Shown here piece by piece: positions 52,711 through 62,370 of a stretch of 64,000 bases of DNA. The stretch comes from Atriophallophorus winterbourni. Taxonomy: Eukaryota; Platyhelminthes; Trematoda; Plagiorchiida; Microphallidae. The stretch is from positions 1 through 64,000 of the forward strand of contig JACCGJ010000219.1 in the NCBI GenBank assembly GCA_013407085.1, read 5' to 3'. Position 1 is the stretch's first letter. Each line of letters begins with the position of its first letter. The position numbers were made by a program, and so were the translations under genes. The notes beneath the pieces are model-generated. The model was not told the origin of the DNA and did not search any database. It was given only the letters and a program-made list of their open reading frames with translations.

Positions 52711-53089
52711 GCAAGTGATAACTGGGATAGCATTTGCAAGTATCTAGTTGAGTTACAAGACAAGCACGCTCCGCTGTAGTGCGCAATAAGGCATCAAAGG
52801 CCGTCCTAGTGCATTTCTCGAATCCACAATTCCCATAAACAAGGTCACCCATGGCGGAATTATAACCTATCCCTCACTTCTGGTTCTTAGGCCCGCTACA
52901 AAACCGCTCAGAACGCTTGTGTTTAATTACAGCGTTTGCATAAAATGCATTTCGAGTTATCTATAGATAGGGTTACTATATAAAATCCGAAAAGATTTCC
53001 CAGCTACGCATATTCAGAAGGAAAAAACCAGGAAAAGCATAGAATAGTTGAAAGCAGAGGACGAAAAAGTAGCTGATACGACATTTATT
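52711..53089. other. No recognised feature
   Basis: Spacer after the family E/B tail, with no motif. Confidence 0.45.
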
Positions 53090-54660
53090 ATGCGAGGGCC
53101 TTCTCAGTGTTTTTCGTAGCGTTCAACGACGAGATGATTCTTAAAATGCACCGTCTAAACAGCTCAGCTTGCCACCTGGTGCTTTTGCATTAGATGAGTC
53201 GCCCTTCAATGAGGCTGAGTTGTGTGACACACTTCACTTTGTCGAAAAAGATGAGAGACCGAATTGTATGCACTTAATCAGGCTACAGAATCTTGCCTCA
53301 GTGCTTATCGAACCATTGTGCAAGCTCTTTGATTAATTCTTGCAACTGTGAGTGGTTCCTAGTGAGTGGGAAGAATCCATAGACGTGAAAATTTCAGCCT
53401 GACAAGCATCGCCTCAGAGGTTTTTAAAAACAATTGAGTGACAAAATCTGTCAGCATCTTCGTCGGCATTCTATACTGAGTGTATCTCAACATGGATTTC
53501 GTAAGGTTAGATTTTGCCTGACTTACGTTCTTAGTATTCTAATTACTGTCACTACAATGCGGGACAAAGGTAACCCAGTCAAAGCCCGTAACTAGATTTT
53601 AGCTAGGTTTTCGATTCCGTGAGTTACCGCCTACTAGAGATCAAGCTAGCAGCAAAAGGCGAACGGGGTAGTTCACTTGCTTAAATAAAGCATTCCTTAC
53701 AGGTGAGACATCCAAAATTCGGTTAGGATCTGCGTTGTCGAGCCTAACCGACCAGACAGTGTTGTCCATCAGGGTTAGGTACTAGTTCCTCTTTCATTCC
53801 TGATTTTCATTGATTACTTGTCGTCCGCCTCGATTCATTTTCGCGAATGATGTTAACTTCATCTGATCAACGGATGAAGACACCTTGATGCACGACCTTG
53901 AGCGGATCATAAACTGGGTATATGAGTAGAACCTCCTACTGAACTTTTATAAGAGCAAACTCTTGTCAGCACTTCTTGATAAGATTCCGGTCCGGGATTT
54001 GAGGAATTCCCTCAGTGTTAGCGCCGAACAGTTTGTAAAGCATTTTGGAGTACTTGTGAGGCCCGACTTCAAATGGGTGGAACAACGTGCTACTGCAGCT
54101 CAGCGTGCACTCAAATTACTTTTTCGGTTGAAATTTGTGCGATTGAGCAGAAAACCTGATATATTCATGCTAATTTATATTGCATCAGTTCGGTTGCATC
54201 TTCAATATTGTGTTCCGGCGTTGTCTCCTCACTACAAGAAGGTCATTCTACGACTTGAAAGCGTACAGTTTCTCGTAACTCACATGATTTAGGGTCAGCA
54301 AGGAAAACCGTACGTTGCATGCCTGAAATCTCTCGATATTTTATCACTCAGGCACCGTCGTTGAAGAGGTGACTTAATTGAAACCATGCTCATCTTGAAA
54401 GGTTTACGTGGCATTTCAATCAAAGAATTCTTTACTTTAGATTTTGAGCTTGGCACACAGGGCCATCCAATTAAACTTGCTGTGAATCGATGTCGGTAGA
54501 CTCTAGGAAAAACATCTTCAGCCTTCGCGTGGTGAACTTCTGAAACATTCTGCCAGAAGATCATTTAACCTGCAGTCGAGTCTCGAGTTTCACACAGTGT
54601 TTGGACCGCAACTGGGGTAAGTTATATCCAGAATGCTCTTACAAATTACTATTCAAACTC
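53090..54660 (+). mobile_element. Family K-like CR1 LINE, second copy
   Basis: Plus strand. Linker near 53170-53400: FALDESPFNEAELCDTLHFV, IRLQNLASVLIEPLCKLFD and VVPSEWEESIDVKIS. RT is poorly preserved, with SSLTDQTVLSIRVRYQF in place of xSGVPQGSVLGPLLF and FIFANDVNF in place of FADDVKL (near 53840). The open frame at 53963-54292 (109 codons) has RDLRNSLSVSAEQFVKHFGV, ALKLLFRLKFVRLSRKPDIF and IASVRLHLQYCVPALSPHYK. The C-terminal domain follows to about 54560 (LGTQGHPIKLAVNRCR). Its end near 54690 shares TTGGTATGCCA with family K. Confidence 0.7.
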
Positions 54661-54719
54661 AGGCAGATAGCCTATTTTATTGGTATGCCATGAAGAGTGC
54701 GAATGCTAGAGTTTTCTGT

Positions 54720-55170
54720 TTTTATACATGATTCAACTCCCGCTGACCTCTCACTGTGATGATGAAGGAAACTGTTTTTTCGTTTCCCAGCTTCGGTAAT
54801 AACGCAGTGCTCCATAAATACAATCCGGATAATCTCTTGGCGTTGGGATCGTCGAAGATTTCAAACGGGCAAAAAGTAAAAAACGTTTTGGCAGTGGTGA
54901 ATACATTTCCGCATGTTTCAATCAAAAGAAATTCTGAAAGCTCGATTAGCTTGTCAGCCACTTACTGTCCTGTGCAAACTGAACTTAGAAAAACTAAACT
55001 GAAATCTCAGTTTGCTCACGCAAACACGCAATCACACGATTTATGTCATCACTACAAAGATCGCATCAACCTACGCATTTTGATACGTGATAATGTTCTA
55101 TCTTGTGTGGTTATCGAGTTATCGTGGATTGTTCGCTAAATGACGAACTCAGGAATTCAAACGCAGCTAT
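54720..55170 (+). mobile_element. Orphan LINE 5' UTR-like fragment
   Basis: The segment 55000-55165 (CAGTTTGCTCACGCAAACAC ... ACGCATTTTGATACGTGATA ... GTGGATTGTTCGCTAAATGA) aligns with the family E/B 5' UTR at 48490-48650 and with the complement of 22490-22330. 54890-54980 resembles 59950-60030 (TTAGCTTGTCAGCCACTTAC versus TGACTTATCAGCCACTTATA). No ORF1 follows, so it is an isolated 5' piece. Confidence 0.5.
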
Positions 55171-55559
55171 TTCGTCAAGTCAAACAAGGTTGACCTCTGA
55201 GCCAAGTGCCTGGCCCTGGTAAGCAATGATATTGCTTCTGTTACATGTACGTTTTGCGATTTTCACATGTAGGTTATCTGCGAAGTTATTTTGATTGGTG
55301 TGTGTGTAATGCTTGTGAATGATTATAACTATCTATCTGATTGATATTTCTGTAATGCCTTTAGAAATTCAAAATATAAATTGCAAGTGAATAAATTCAT
55401 CTGTTGAAAAAGTTCCTAATGCGATGGTGTGTAGATTGACGCAACTAGTGAAGGAGCTTGCATTTGAGAATAATTCCAAGAATCAAACAATACTGCTGAA
55501 AAGATTGAATTGTTGGAGCATGACACACAGGAATCTGTTGAATACCTTAAAGCCGAAAA
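55171..55559. other. No recognised feature
   Basis: AT-rich spacer. A Glu/Lys-rich short reading near 55490-55560 has no family match. Confidence 0.4.
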
Positions 55560-55800
55560 CGGAAACATAGATCCACACTGTGGATCATATTGCCGAAGGT
55601 TTTTCTATGCTGTCCGAGTTTGTTTTATATGGAACTCTCTGCCCCACATATAATTTTTTCATCAAACCCCAAAATGTACAAAACTGAACTTGACAAATAT
55701 ATTTTGACCAAGTCTAACCTTGCACCTAAATAAATAGTCTGACTTTACGTATTGATAAAAGTTCTTCGTTGTTTTCATACATTTCCTATATTTTTAACCT
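55560..55800 (+). mobile_element. Family I LINE, extreme 3' end, second copy
   Basis: Matches 15595-15870: GCCGAAGGTTTTTCTATGCT, GTCCGAGTTTGTTTTATATG, then TTTTGACCAAGTCTAACCTT and a TATTTTTAAC end. It encodes the CRRFFYAVRVCFIWNSLP-type block. It ends where family J sequence begins. Confidence 0.75.
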
Positions 55801-55839
55801 ATATATACCCTCGAAGAAGGATAACCGCCACACATCTTG

Positions 55840-56490
55840 TGTACAACAAGTCTGCGTGCAATCTGAAGATGTACGCACCTTTGCGGAAGTGGCTTCCTCG
55901 TCTTTACTCGGTTCCAAAGACGGAATTAGTTTTGCCAGTAAAATGAACGTTCTTGAGGCCAAAGAGGTCCAGGAACCATCAAAGCTAGATAAAACTATAA
56001 AGAAGACACACCAGAGCTTTACGACTGTTGAGAGTAGACAATCCTGCGTCATTCTTCACAATGCACCGGAGCAAGCAGGTGCTTCGGCCATAGACAGGAT
56101 TAAACAGGAACGCGAGTTCTTAAATTATGCTCTTGCCCCCCTTATCGACGAAGGTGAAAAGGGTGTAACGGTACGCACAGCGTTTCGTCTAGGCCGCAGG
56201 CAGCGCCAGGAGATCGCCCAAGACCGTTAAAGATTGTGTTAGACTCTGTTGATCAAGTGACCTTACTGCTAAAGAGGGGTTACAGGTTAAAGGGTAGTGA
56301 ACTTTGACTCCTGCGTGATTTTTCTTCGGAAGATCGTGTGAAGATGCGAAAAGCTACTCAGGAAATTAGCGAGCGCAGAGCCGCAGGTGAAACTAACTTG
56401 CGCATTGTGGATTTTCGGGTTGTGAGGATGAGGCCAAAAGTTCGTTGGCAACCTCTGACGATATGCATTCGGAGGGATCTGGATCTTTAA
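55840..56490 (+). pseudogene. Family J ORF1, RRM-like part, one frameshift
   Basis: The frame to 56230 has FAEVASSSLLGSKDGISFAS, VESRQSCVILHNAPEQAGAS, REFLNYALAPLIDEGEKGVT and VRTAFRLGRR. After a shift near 56210 it continues RPLKIVLDSVDQVTLLLKRG, LLRDFSSEDRVKMRKATQEI and GETNLRIVDFRVVR. This is the conserved ORF1 core also seen in families C, E and H: a short beta-alpha region followed by a basic helix, probably nucleic acid binding. It ends at 56488-56490, just inside ORF2. Confidence 0.7.
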
Positions 56491-57523
56491 AAGTGATATA
56501 TTTTAATGCGAGGAGCTTGAGAAACAAACTGGATGAACTCTTTGATCGGATTAGATGGGACCCTCCAGCGATCATTGCGGTGACGGAAACCTGGCTCTCA
56601 CCTGAGCAGGATGATCCCGAGCTGGCCCTACTTGGATATAGACTCTTTCGCTCGGATCGAACAGACGCTAAAATCGGTGGTGGGGTTGCCTTATATTTCC
56701 AACAACATATTTCCGTCGCAGTGTTGGCTCGCTTCCAGCATTCTGCCGGTATGGCTGAGAGTATATGGTGCCGTATAAGGACTGCAGCTTCATTTGCCAC
56801 GATAGGTGTCGTTTATCGTTCTCCCAATACTCAGGCAGATACTGTGATATCACAGATATGTCAGTATGGTATATCCTCAAACTGCTTGATTATGAGGGAT
56901 TTCAATGCTCCTAGTATTGATTGGACTTCGCTATATGAAGATCCTGGTCATTCGAGCGAAACTTATTGGACGCTGTGGTTGATGTGGGCCTCGTGCAGCA
57001 AGTTTTCCATCCGACCAGAGTTGGCCCTACTGGGTGTAAGTCCATTTTGGACTTATTATTCACTCCCACGCAGTCCGATATTACTCAGCTCCGGACTGAA
57101 GCTCCGTTAGGCTGTAGTGACCATGCCACCTTAAGTTTTATGTGGAAAAGCAGCACTGGCTGGGTACCAGATCTAATTCCCAGAAGGAATTTTTGGAAGG
57201 CAGACGCGGGTAGGTTACGGGATGTTGCTTTATCTCTCGATTGGTCTTTCGATCAAGCAGCTGATGTAGAATATTGTTTGCTAGTAATCCGTAATAACAT
57301 TTTGACAGTTATTGAGGTGGCTGTTTCGTTCTCCACACGTCGTCGTAAGGCGAAAGGTCCCCCTTGGTTTGATAAGGAGATAAGGAAACTTTCGCGGCAA
57401 CGTCAAAAGCTCTGGTCGATATTCGTAAGTCGAAAAAACGCCACTGACTATGACAATTATCGGCAAGCGAGAAACCTTTGCACGACATTAAAACGCAGAA
57501 AACGTTTGTTGTACGAGCAGTGA
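56463..57523 (+). pseudogene. Family J ORF2 endonuclease and start of connector
   Basis: From the ATG at 56463: LKVIYFNARSLRNKLDELFD, PPAIIAVTETWLSPEQDDPE, GGGVALYFQQHISVAV and IGVVYRSPNTQAD. Next comes LIMRDFNAPSIDWTSLYEDP, where the GDFN Gly is Arg. A single-base shift near 56965 moves to the frame with VFHPTRVGPTGCKSILDLLF and TEAPLGCSDHATLSFMW. The connector follows to 57523 (WFDKEIRKLSRQRQKLWSIF). The catalytic Asn, Glu, Tyr, Asp and His motifs are all present. Loss of the GDFN Gly may affect the fold. Confidence 0.85.
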
Positions 57524-57682
57524 TTGGTTGACGAGTCTACTTGTGGACCAAAACGGCTATTCGCATACATTAGACGCCGCACAAAGGCGTCGCCATATAT
57601 TCCTAATTTGATAGATACTAATGGGGTAGACATTACTGAGGATGGTTTGAAAACTGGAGCCATGGGTGAGCAGTAAACCTCC

Positions 57683-58616
57683 GTGTACTTTCTGGAAGAC
57701 AGTGATCCACCTTCTGTCCCTAATAACAGTGAGGTGCTGTATGATCTTGATGAAGATGTAGAGACTGTTAGACTGCTGTTGGAACAGTTAGACACAATCC
57801 GCGCCAGAAACATACGGTATTCATTCGTTGGTTTTATGAGCACTATCAGAAGTGTCGTGCGTTTCGCTGGCCAGGTTGTTTACAAAATCTGTAACATTAG
57901 GGGTCTTGCAACAAGAATGGAAACAGGGTATTATTAAACCTATGTTTAAGAGTGGGGACCCTAGTAGTCCCGCTAATTACAGGCCGGTCACATTGACTTC
58001 TGTGATCGGTAAATTTTTAGAGAAGTTGATCAAAAGGAAAACAAAGCACTTTCTTTTGGAGTGTGGGCGTTGGTGTCTACAACAACACGGATTTACCAAA
58101 AATCGCGCATGCTTAAGTAATCTGCTCCTGCCACGAGAAAGTTGGTGTGCTTTGACTTATTCTGGTCAAGCGGTCGATGTCATTTTTATCGACTTTAGTA
58201 AGGCGTTTGACCGCGTGCCCCACCGCCGATTGCTCGTCAAGCTGGAGGGTTTGGGTATTCAGGGTTGTCTACTTAAGTGGATCGAGCCATTCATCTCAGG
58301 GCGGTCAAACCGTGTAGAGGTGAATGGAGTTTTGTCTTCAGAGATGATAGCAGGCTCCGGAGTGCCGCAGGGATCTGTCCTTGGCCCATTGTTATTCAAA
58401 GTTTTCGTGAATGATATTCCGGACGCGGTAGCGATCGATTGTCTTTTATTCGCGGATGATCTGAAACTGTGGGCCTCTGTCAGTTCCTGCGATGGCCACA
58501 AGCAACTGCAACAAGCAGTTGATGACTTAGTCAGTTGGACACATCGCTGGTCACTGCCTATCAATGAGGACAAGACAGTGGTCATGCGCATAAACTCCGA
58601 TGACACTGGTTTGTGA
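57683..58616 (+). pseudogene. Family J reverse transcriptase, intact catalytic core
   Basis: The open frame 57852-58616 (254 codons) carries LQQEWKQGIIKPMFKSGDPS, NYRPVTLTSVIGKFLEKLIK, QHGFTKNRACLSNLLLPRES, DVIFIDFSKAFDRVPHRRLL, AGSGVPQGSVLGPLLFKVFV, LLFADDLKLWASVSSCDGHK and WSLPINEDKTVVMRI. All RT blocks from 1 to 6 are uninterrupted, with FADD at about 58447-58458. Upstream (57683-57937) is a connector frame with LDEDVETVRLLLEQLDTI, offset by one shift. This is the only CR1-like RT in the window with its whole core in one frame. Confidence 0.9.
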
Positions 58617-59273
58617 ACACTTTCTTGCAGGTAAGCCTATTAGAGTGGTGACGGTCGAAAAAGACTTAGGGATTCTTGTTATGGATTCCTTGAATTCGAA
58701 GGCTGACACTTGTCGGAGAATAGGGAGCGCTACTAGGATGCTCTGGGCGATTCGGCGTTCCTTTGCGTCTATTACCCCGCAAATGTTCCAGACACTTATC
58801 TCTGCGTACATTTGTCCTCTGTTGGAATATGGGCTACCTGTTGCATTTCTTCAGTCCAAAGGCGAATGCGACTCCTTGGAATGGGTACAAATGAGGGGCA
58901 CTAAGATGGTTTGTGGAATGCGCCAACGCGCGTACGATGATAGGAGGAGCTTGCTGAAACTTTACTCCCTCGAACTTTGAAGTAAAAGATATGACCTGCT
59001 CCTGACATACCCCGTATTCTTCTCGGTCAATATGGAGACGAGTTCCTCCAGTACTTCGATTAGTAGGTGAGTCGAGGACTCATAGACATGACTTTAAGTT
59101 GCAGAAGCCTAGAAGGCTTAAGCTGAGTAATGCGAGCACGCTATCTACGCGGGTGGTGAACACTTGGAACTCTCCACCGAAAGGGCTCCTGTCTCTACCA
59201 TCTGAACAGCTATTCAAAAGCGCGTTGGATCAGCATATGTTGAGACGGATGGACTTAATCCCCGGAGTGATAT
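58600..59273 (+). pseudogene. Family J post-RT and C-terminal domain
   Basis: Open frame 58600-58980: VVTVEKDLGILVMDSLNSKA, ATRMLWAIRRSFASITPQMF, ISAYICPLLEYGLPVAFLQS and MRGTKMVCGMRQRAYDDRRS. After a shift near 58975 the frame to the stop at about 59271 reads KLQKPRRLKLSNASTLSTRV, VNTWNSPPKGLLSLPSEQLF and KSALDQHMLRRMDLIPGVI. This is the standard end of a CR1-like ORF2. Confidence 0.8.
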
Positions 59274-59405
59274 AGTGGTGTTTCTATACTCTCAGAGTTT
59301 GCCTTGTCAGCAGGAGTCACCGATGTCTATTACTGTGATGAAGCTTAAACAGGATTTTGTCTCTTCTGATTTCGATTTAGAAAAAGAAGAAGAAAAAGAA
59401 ATAAA

Positions 59406-60804
59406 ACCAAGTTGAACGTACCGCGCTAGATGGTATCCAGTGCAGGATTTGTTCTTTGAAATTTGACAACCGCTTACAGAAATCGGTGGCACGATATATT
59501 TGGGAGATTACAACTGTTTCTGGTGTTAGGATGTTAATCATTAAAATGATTGTTTGTTCTTGTTAGCAATATTGACTTCTAGGTCGCGTTGCTACACACT
59601 GGTCACACACACAAAATAATATTAGAGAAATGCATTTCTTGTAATATAATCGAATACGAGTGATTTCAGAATTAAATTATGAAAATTTACTTTCTGACTT
59701 TCAAAAATCGTGTTGAATAAGTCGTTGTAGATTAACTCCGCGAAAATATATATTACAAAATTTTTATATAATAATTTATTCAATAACTCATTAATACTAT
59801 CATTGTATTATTTTTTCGAATTTTTTTAAAAATGATTATGTTCAACTTGTTTCGTCCCAGTTGCCATTTGATCATTTACAAAGGTAGCTGTTAAGGGGAT
59901 TCATCGCCTGTCGCATACGACGAGAATAACAAAAAAACTGGCAGTGCTTTCCACCGACAAAAATTCTGGACTCTTGATTGACTTATCAGCCACTTATAGT
60001 CCTACGTCTACTGAACTGGAACTTTCAAAGTGCTGCGTTCAGTTTTCGAGTCTTTTACAACAACTTCAGTTAATATTCAACAAACGCTGAATTGTTTTCA
60101 GCTTAAGTAATGGAAATTTACAAATGGCAAAGTAGTTTAGTTGCACAAGACAGTAAAGCAAATCTCGTTGATAGATTATAAAGTCAAGCTAAGCAAGATT
60201 TCATGTGCACAACCAATGTAAGAATCAATGGAAATCTGTAGTAGACTGGCCATGATGCTTCAAACGCGACAGAGCAGTTCGAAGCTGCAGTAGAAAAATG
60301 TTTGCTGTCTGTTAATAAAGAAGACTGGCGGTTGAATAAAAACATTTATCTGAATGACTATCACGTTGATGGCTAGAATGTCTTTAACCAAGTATGATGG
60401 ACTTACACAGGTCTATTTCGTGTCTTATATAAAAAATATAGAAATATAATTAAGATTTATAATTGCAAAGTGCTGAAACTGGTTCAAAGTCGATTGTGTG
60501 CTGGAATAGTCATCAATGAATCGTCATTAAGTGTCTGATAAAGGCTATTAGAGTCTTCAATTCCACACGTTCTTTCTTTCGGATTACTAAAAAATTAAAT
60601 GAATATACTTTTCATTAGCCTATTAAATGTCAGCAATTTGGAGACACACGGAAAAATTACGATATTTTTTGATCGATATTATATGCGCACTACACTACAT
60701 GCTAAAAATATTTGCAATTTGCATGCAAGTTCCCTTTTGAAGACCAGCTCGTTCAGAAGATTGATCATGTTACCGGTATTATATCAGAGGGGCAAGCTAC
60801 ATAG
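59406..60804. other. No recognised gene
   Basis: AT-rich. 59950-60030 weakly resembles the orphan 5' UTR fragment at 54890-54980. Otherwise no coding motif or repeat was seen. Confidence 0.45.
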
Positions 60805-62370
60805 TTGCTAGATAATTGCTTGTGCGCAAGTTGTCTGCGGCACACTTATCAACAGCCGACAATAGCCATTTTTCTAGTCTTCAAAGAAGCATTTGATTCA
60901 GTCGATCAAAATGTCCTGTTTAACACCTTGCTGTGCAAAGGCGTTCCCCAAACGTATGTCAATATACTACGTTCACTTTATGCTCATACATCCCGATGCG
61001 TTAGAGTTTATAACGAAATTCCACACTACAAGTGGCGTTCGACAAGGATGCTCAATTTCTCCGTTCTTGTTCAATTTTGTAATTGATGCAATTATGGAAT
61101 TGTGCAACCATGGTGTCCCAGCTTTCGGAGTTCACATGATGCCAGGCGTCAAGCTTCTCGACTTAGATTATGCTGATGATATAGTTCTGCTCTTTGACTC
61201 GTACACAGATGCACAGGCGATACTGCACAAGCTATCTAGTATTGTGCTCACATTTGGGAAGCGTTTTGCACCCTCTAAAGGCAGTGTTTTGCTGCAGAAC
61301 ATCGACATATCGAACAACACTTTATTACTTGACAATCAGGCGCTTGAAAGTGTAGATAGTTTTACGTATCTTGGTAGTTGTATTGATAATTCTGCATCGT
61401 TAGATGACGAGGTCTCAGCACGCATTTCTAAAGCGACCGTAGCATTCCGCAACCTAGGTCACCTCTGGCGTCAGAAAGGACTATCTCTGTTACTCAAGGG
61501 TAGAGTCTATAAAGCGACAGTTCGGGCTGTGTTACTATATGGGTGCGAAACCTGGACCTTACGTAAAGAACACATTCAGCGTCTCCAAGTATTTGACAAC
61601 CGGTGTCTCCGCAGCATTCTAGGAGTTAGCTTTTACAATCGCATACGCACCGATGCTCTCAGAAACAAGTTGTTCGGTAGTAATGTTTATATGGAAAAGC
61701 AGATTAACCTGCATAGGTTACGCTGGTTGGGTTATGTTTTACGGCTGCCGGACTACTGACTTCCGAAACGGATTCTTTTTACGACTCCACATCCTGATTG
61801 GCATAAATCTCGGGGTTCGCAAAACCGTCACATGGCGTAGTAAGTTGAAAACCTTTACTAGTAACCTATCCAAGGTATGCGCAGCGTGTCTTATAGGCTG
61901 GCGTCCCCGCGATCAGATATCACAATGGTTAGTTATGCTTCAGGATATGTCCCGAAACCGTGTTCAATGGCGTCTTGCACTAAGCATATTCTTGGAGTGT
62001 TTGTTTAACCTTGTATTTTGTCAAGCGGAGTAACGAGAAAAGCTTATTATGATGCATGACAGTGAAAGCAGCAAGGAAGCTGCCGTGCTGATGTTTTTCT
62101 ACTCGTTCACGAAACTTGTTTGAATGTATGTTCCATTCGATGTGTAGGCACTTCTTCCTAGTTTATTTGTGCTTACTCTTCTATAGAATCCGTAGCAATT
62201 TGAGTCCCACCCTTCCCCAAAGTTCATGATTTTACTTTTTCATGGTTGTATGGCAGTTAAGCATTCGGTACGTGCTACCGGTGTAATGCTGCCTTTGATG
62301 ATGTTGGGAATAGGCGAATCCTTGACTTTAGATTGGAATGCAGTTCTGATTTTGTGCTAAATCCATTTTT
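60805..62370 (+). mobile_element. RTE-like LINE, copy 3, 5'-truncated, RT core open
   Basis: Starts inside the RT (CLRHTYQQPTIAIFLVFKEA, FDSVDQNVLFNTLLCKGVP). The frame shifts once near 61020 within 60893-61759 (288 codons). That frame has TSGVRQGCSISPFLFNFVID, LLDLDYADDIVLLFDSYTDA, SVDSFTYLGSCIDNSASLDD, LLKGRVYKATVRAVLLYGCE and INLHRLRWLGYVLRLPDY. A shift at about 61750 leads to PKRILF-like and GWRPRDQISQWLVMLQDMSR (61900-61960). The 3' UTR (62020-62345) aligns with 38741-39080. 5' truncation removes the endonuclease, so it cannot be autonomous. Confidence 0.9.
60893..61759 (+). pseudogene. RTE copy 3 RT core and C-terminal domain, 288 codons open
   Basis: The longest open frame in the window. 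It holds RT blocks from the SGVRQGC motif onward, with intact YADD (61170-61181), the thumb-like region (SFTYLGSxID) and the conserved CETWTLRKEHIQRLQVFDNR and RSILGVSFYNRIRT segments of RTE proteins. The upstream RT blocks are in the overlapping frame 60805-61086, one shift apart. The degree of preservation suggests a younger insertion than the RTE copies at 32-38 kb. Confidence 0.85.

Larger units (their letters stand above)
55801..59405 (+). mobile_element. Family J CR1-like LINE, best preserved element in the window
   Basis: Plus strand: ORF1 second half (about 55840-56490), ORF2 endonuclease (56463-57130), connector (57130-57860), RT (57852-58616), post-RT and C-terminal domain (58600-59273), 3' UTR (59274-59380) and an A/G-rich tail (AAAAAGAAGAAGAAAAAG, about 59378-59396). 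ORF1 stop (TAA at 56488) and ORF2 ATG (56463) overlap by 28 nt in different frames. About seven frame breaks separate it from activity. The N-terminus of ORF1 is missing, so it is 5'-truncated. Confidence 0.85.
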
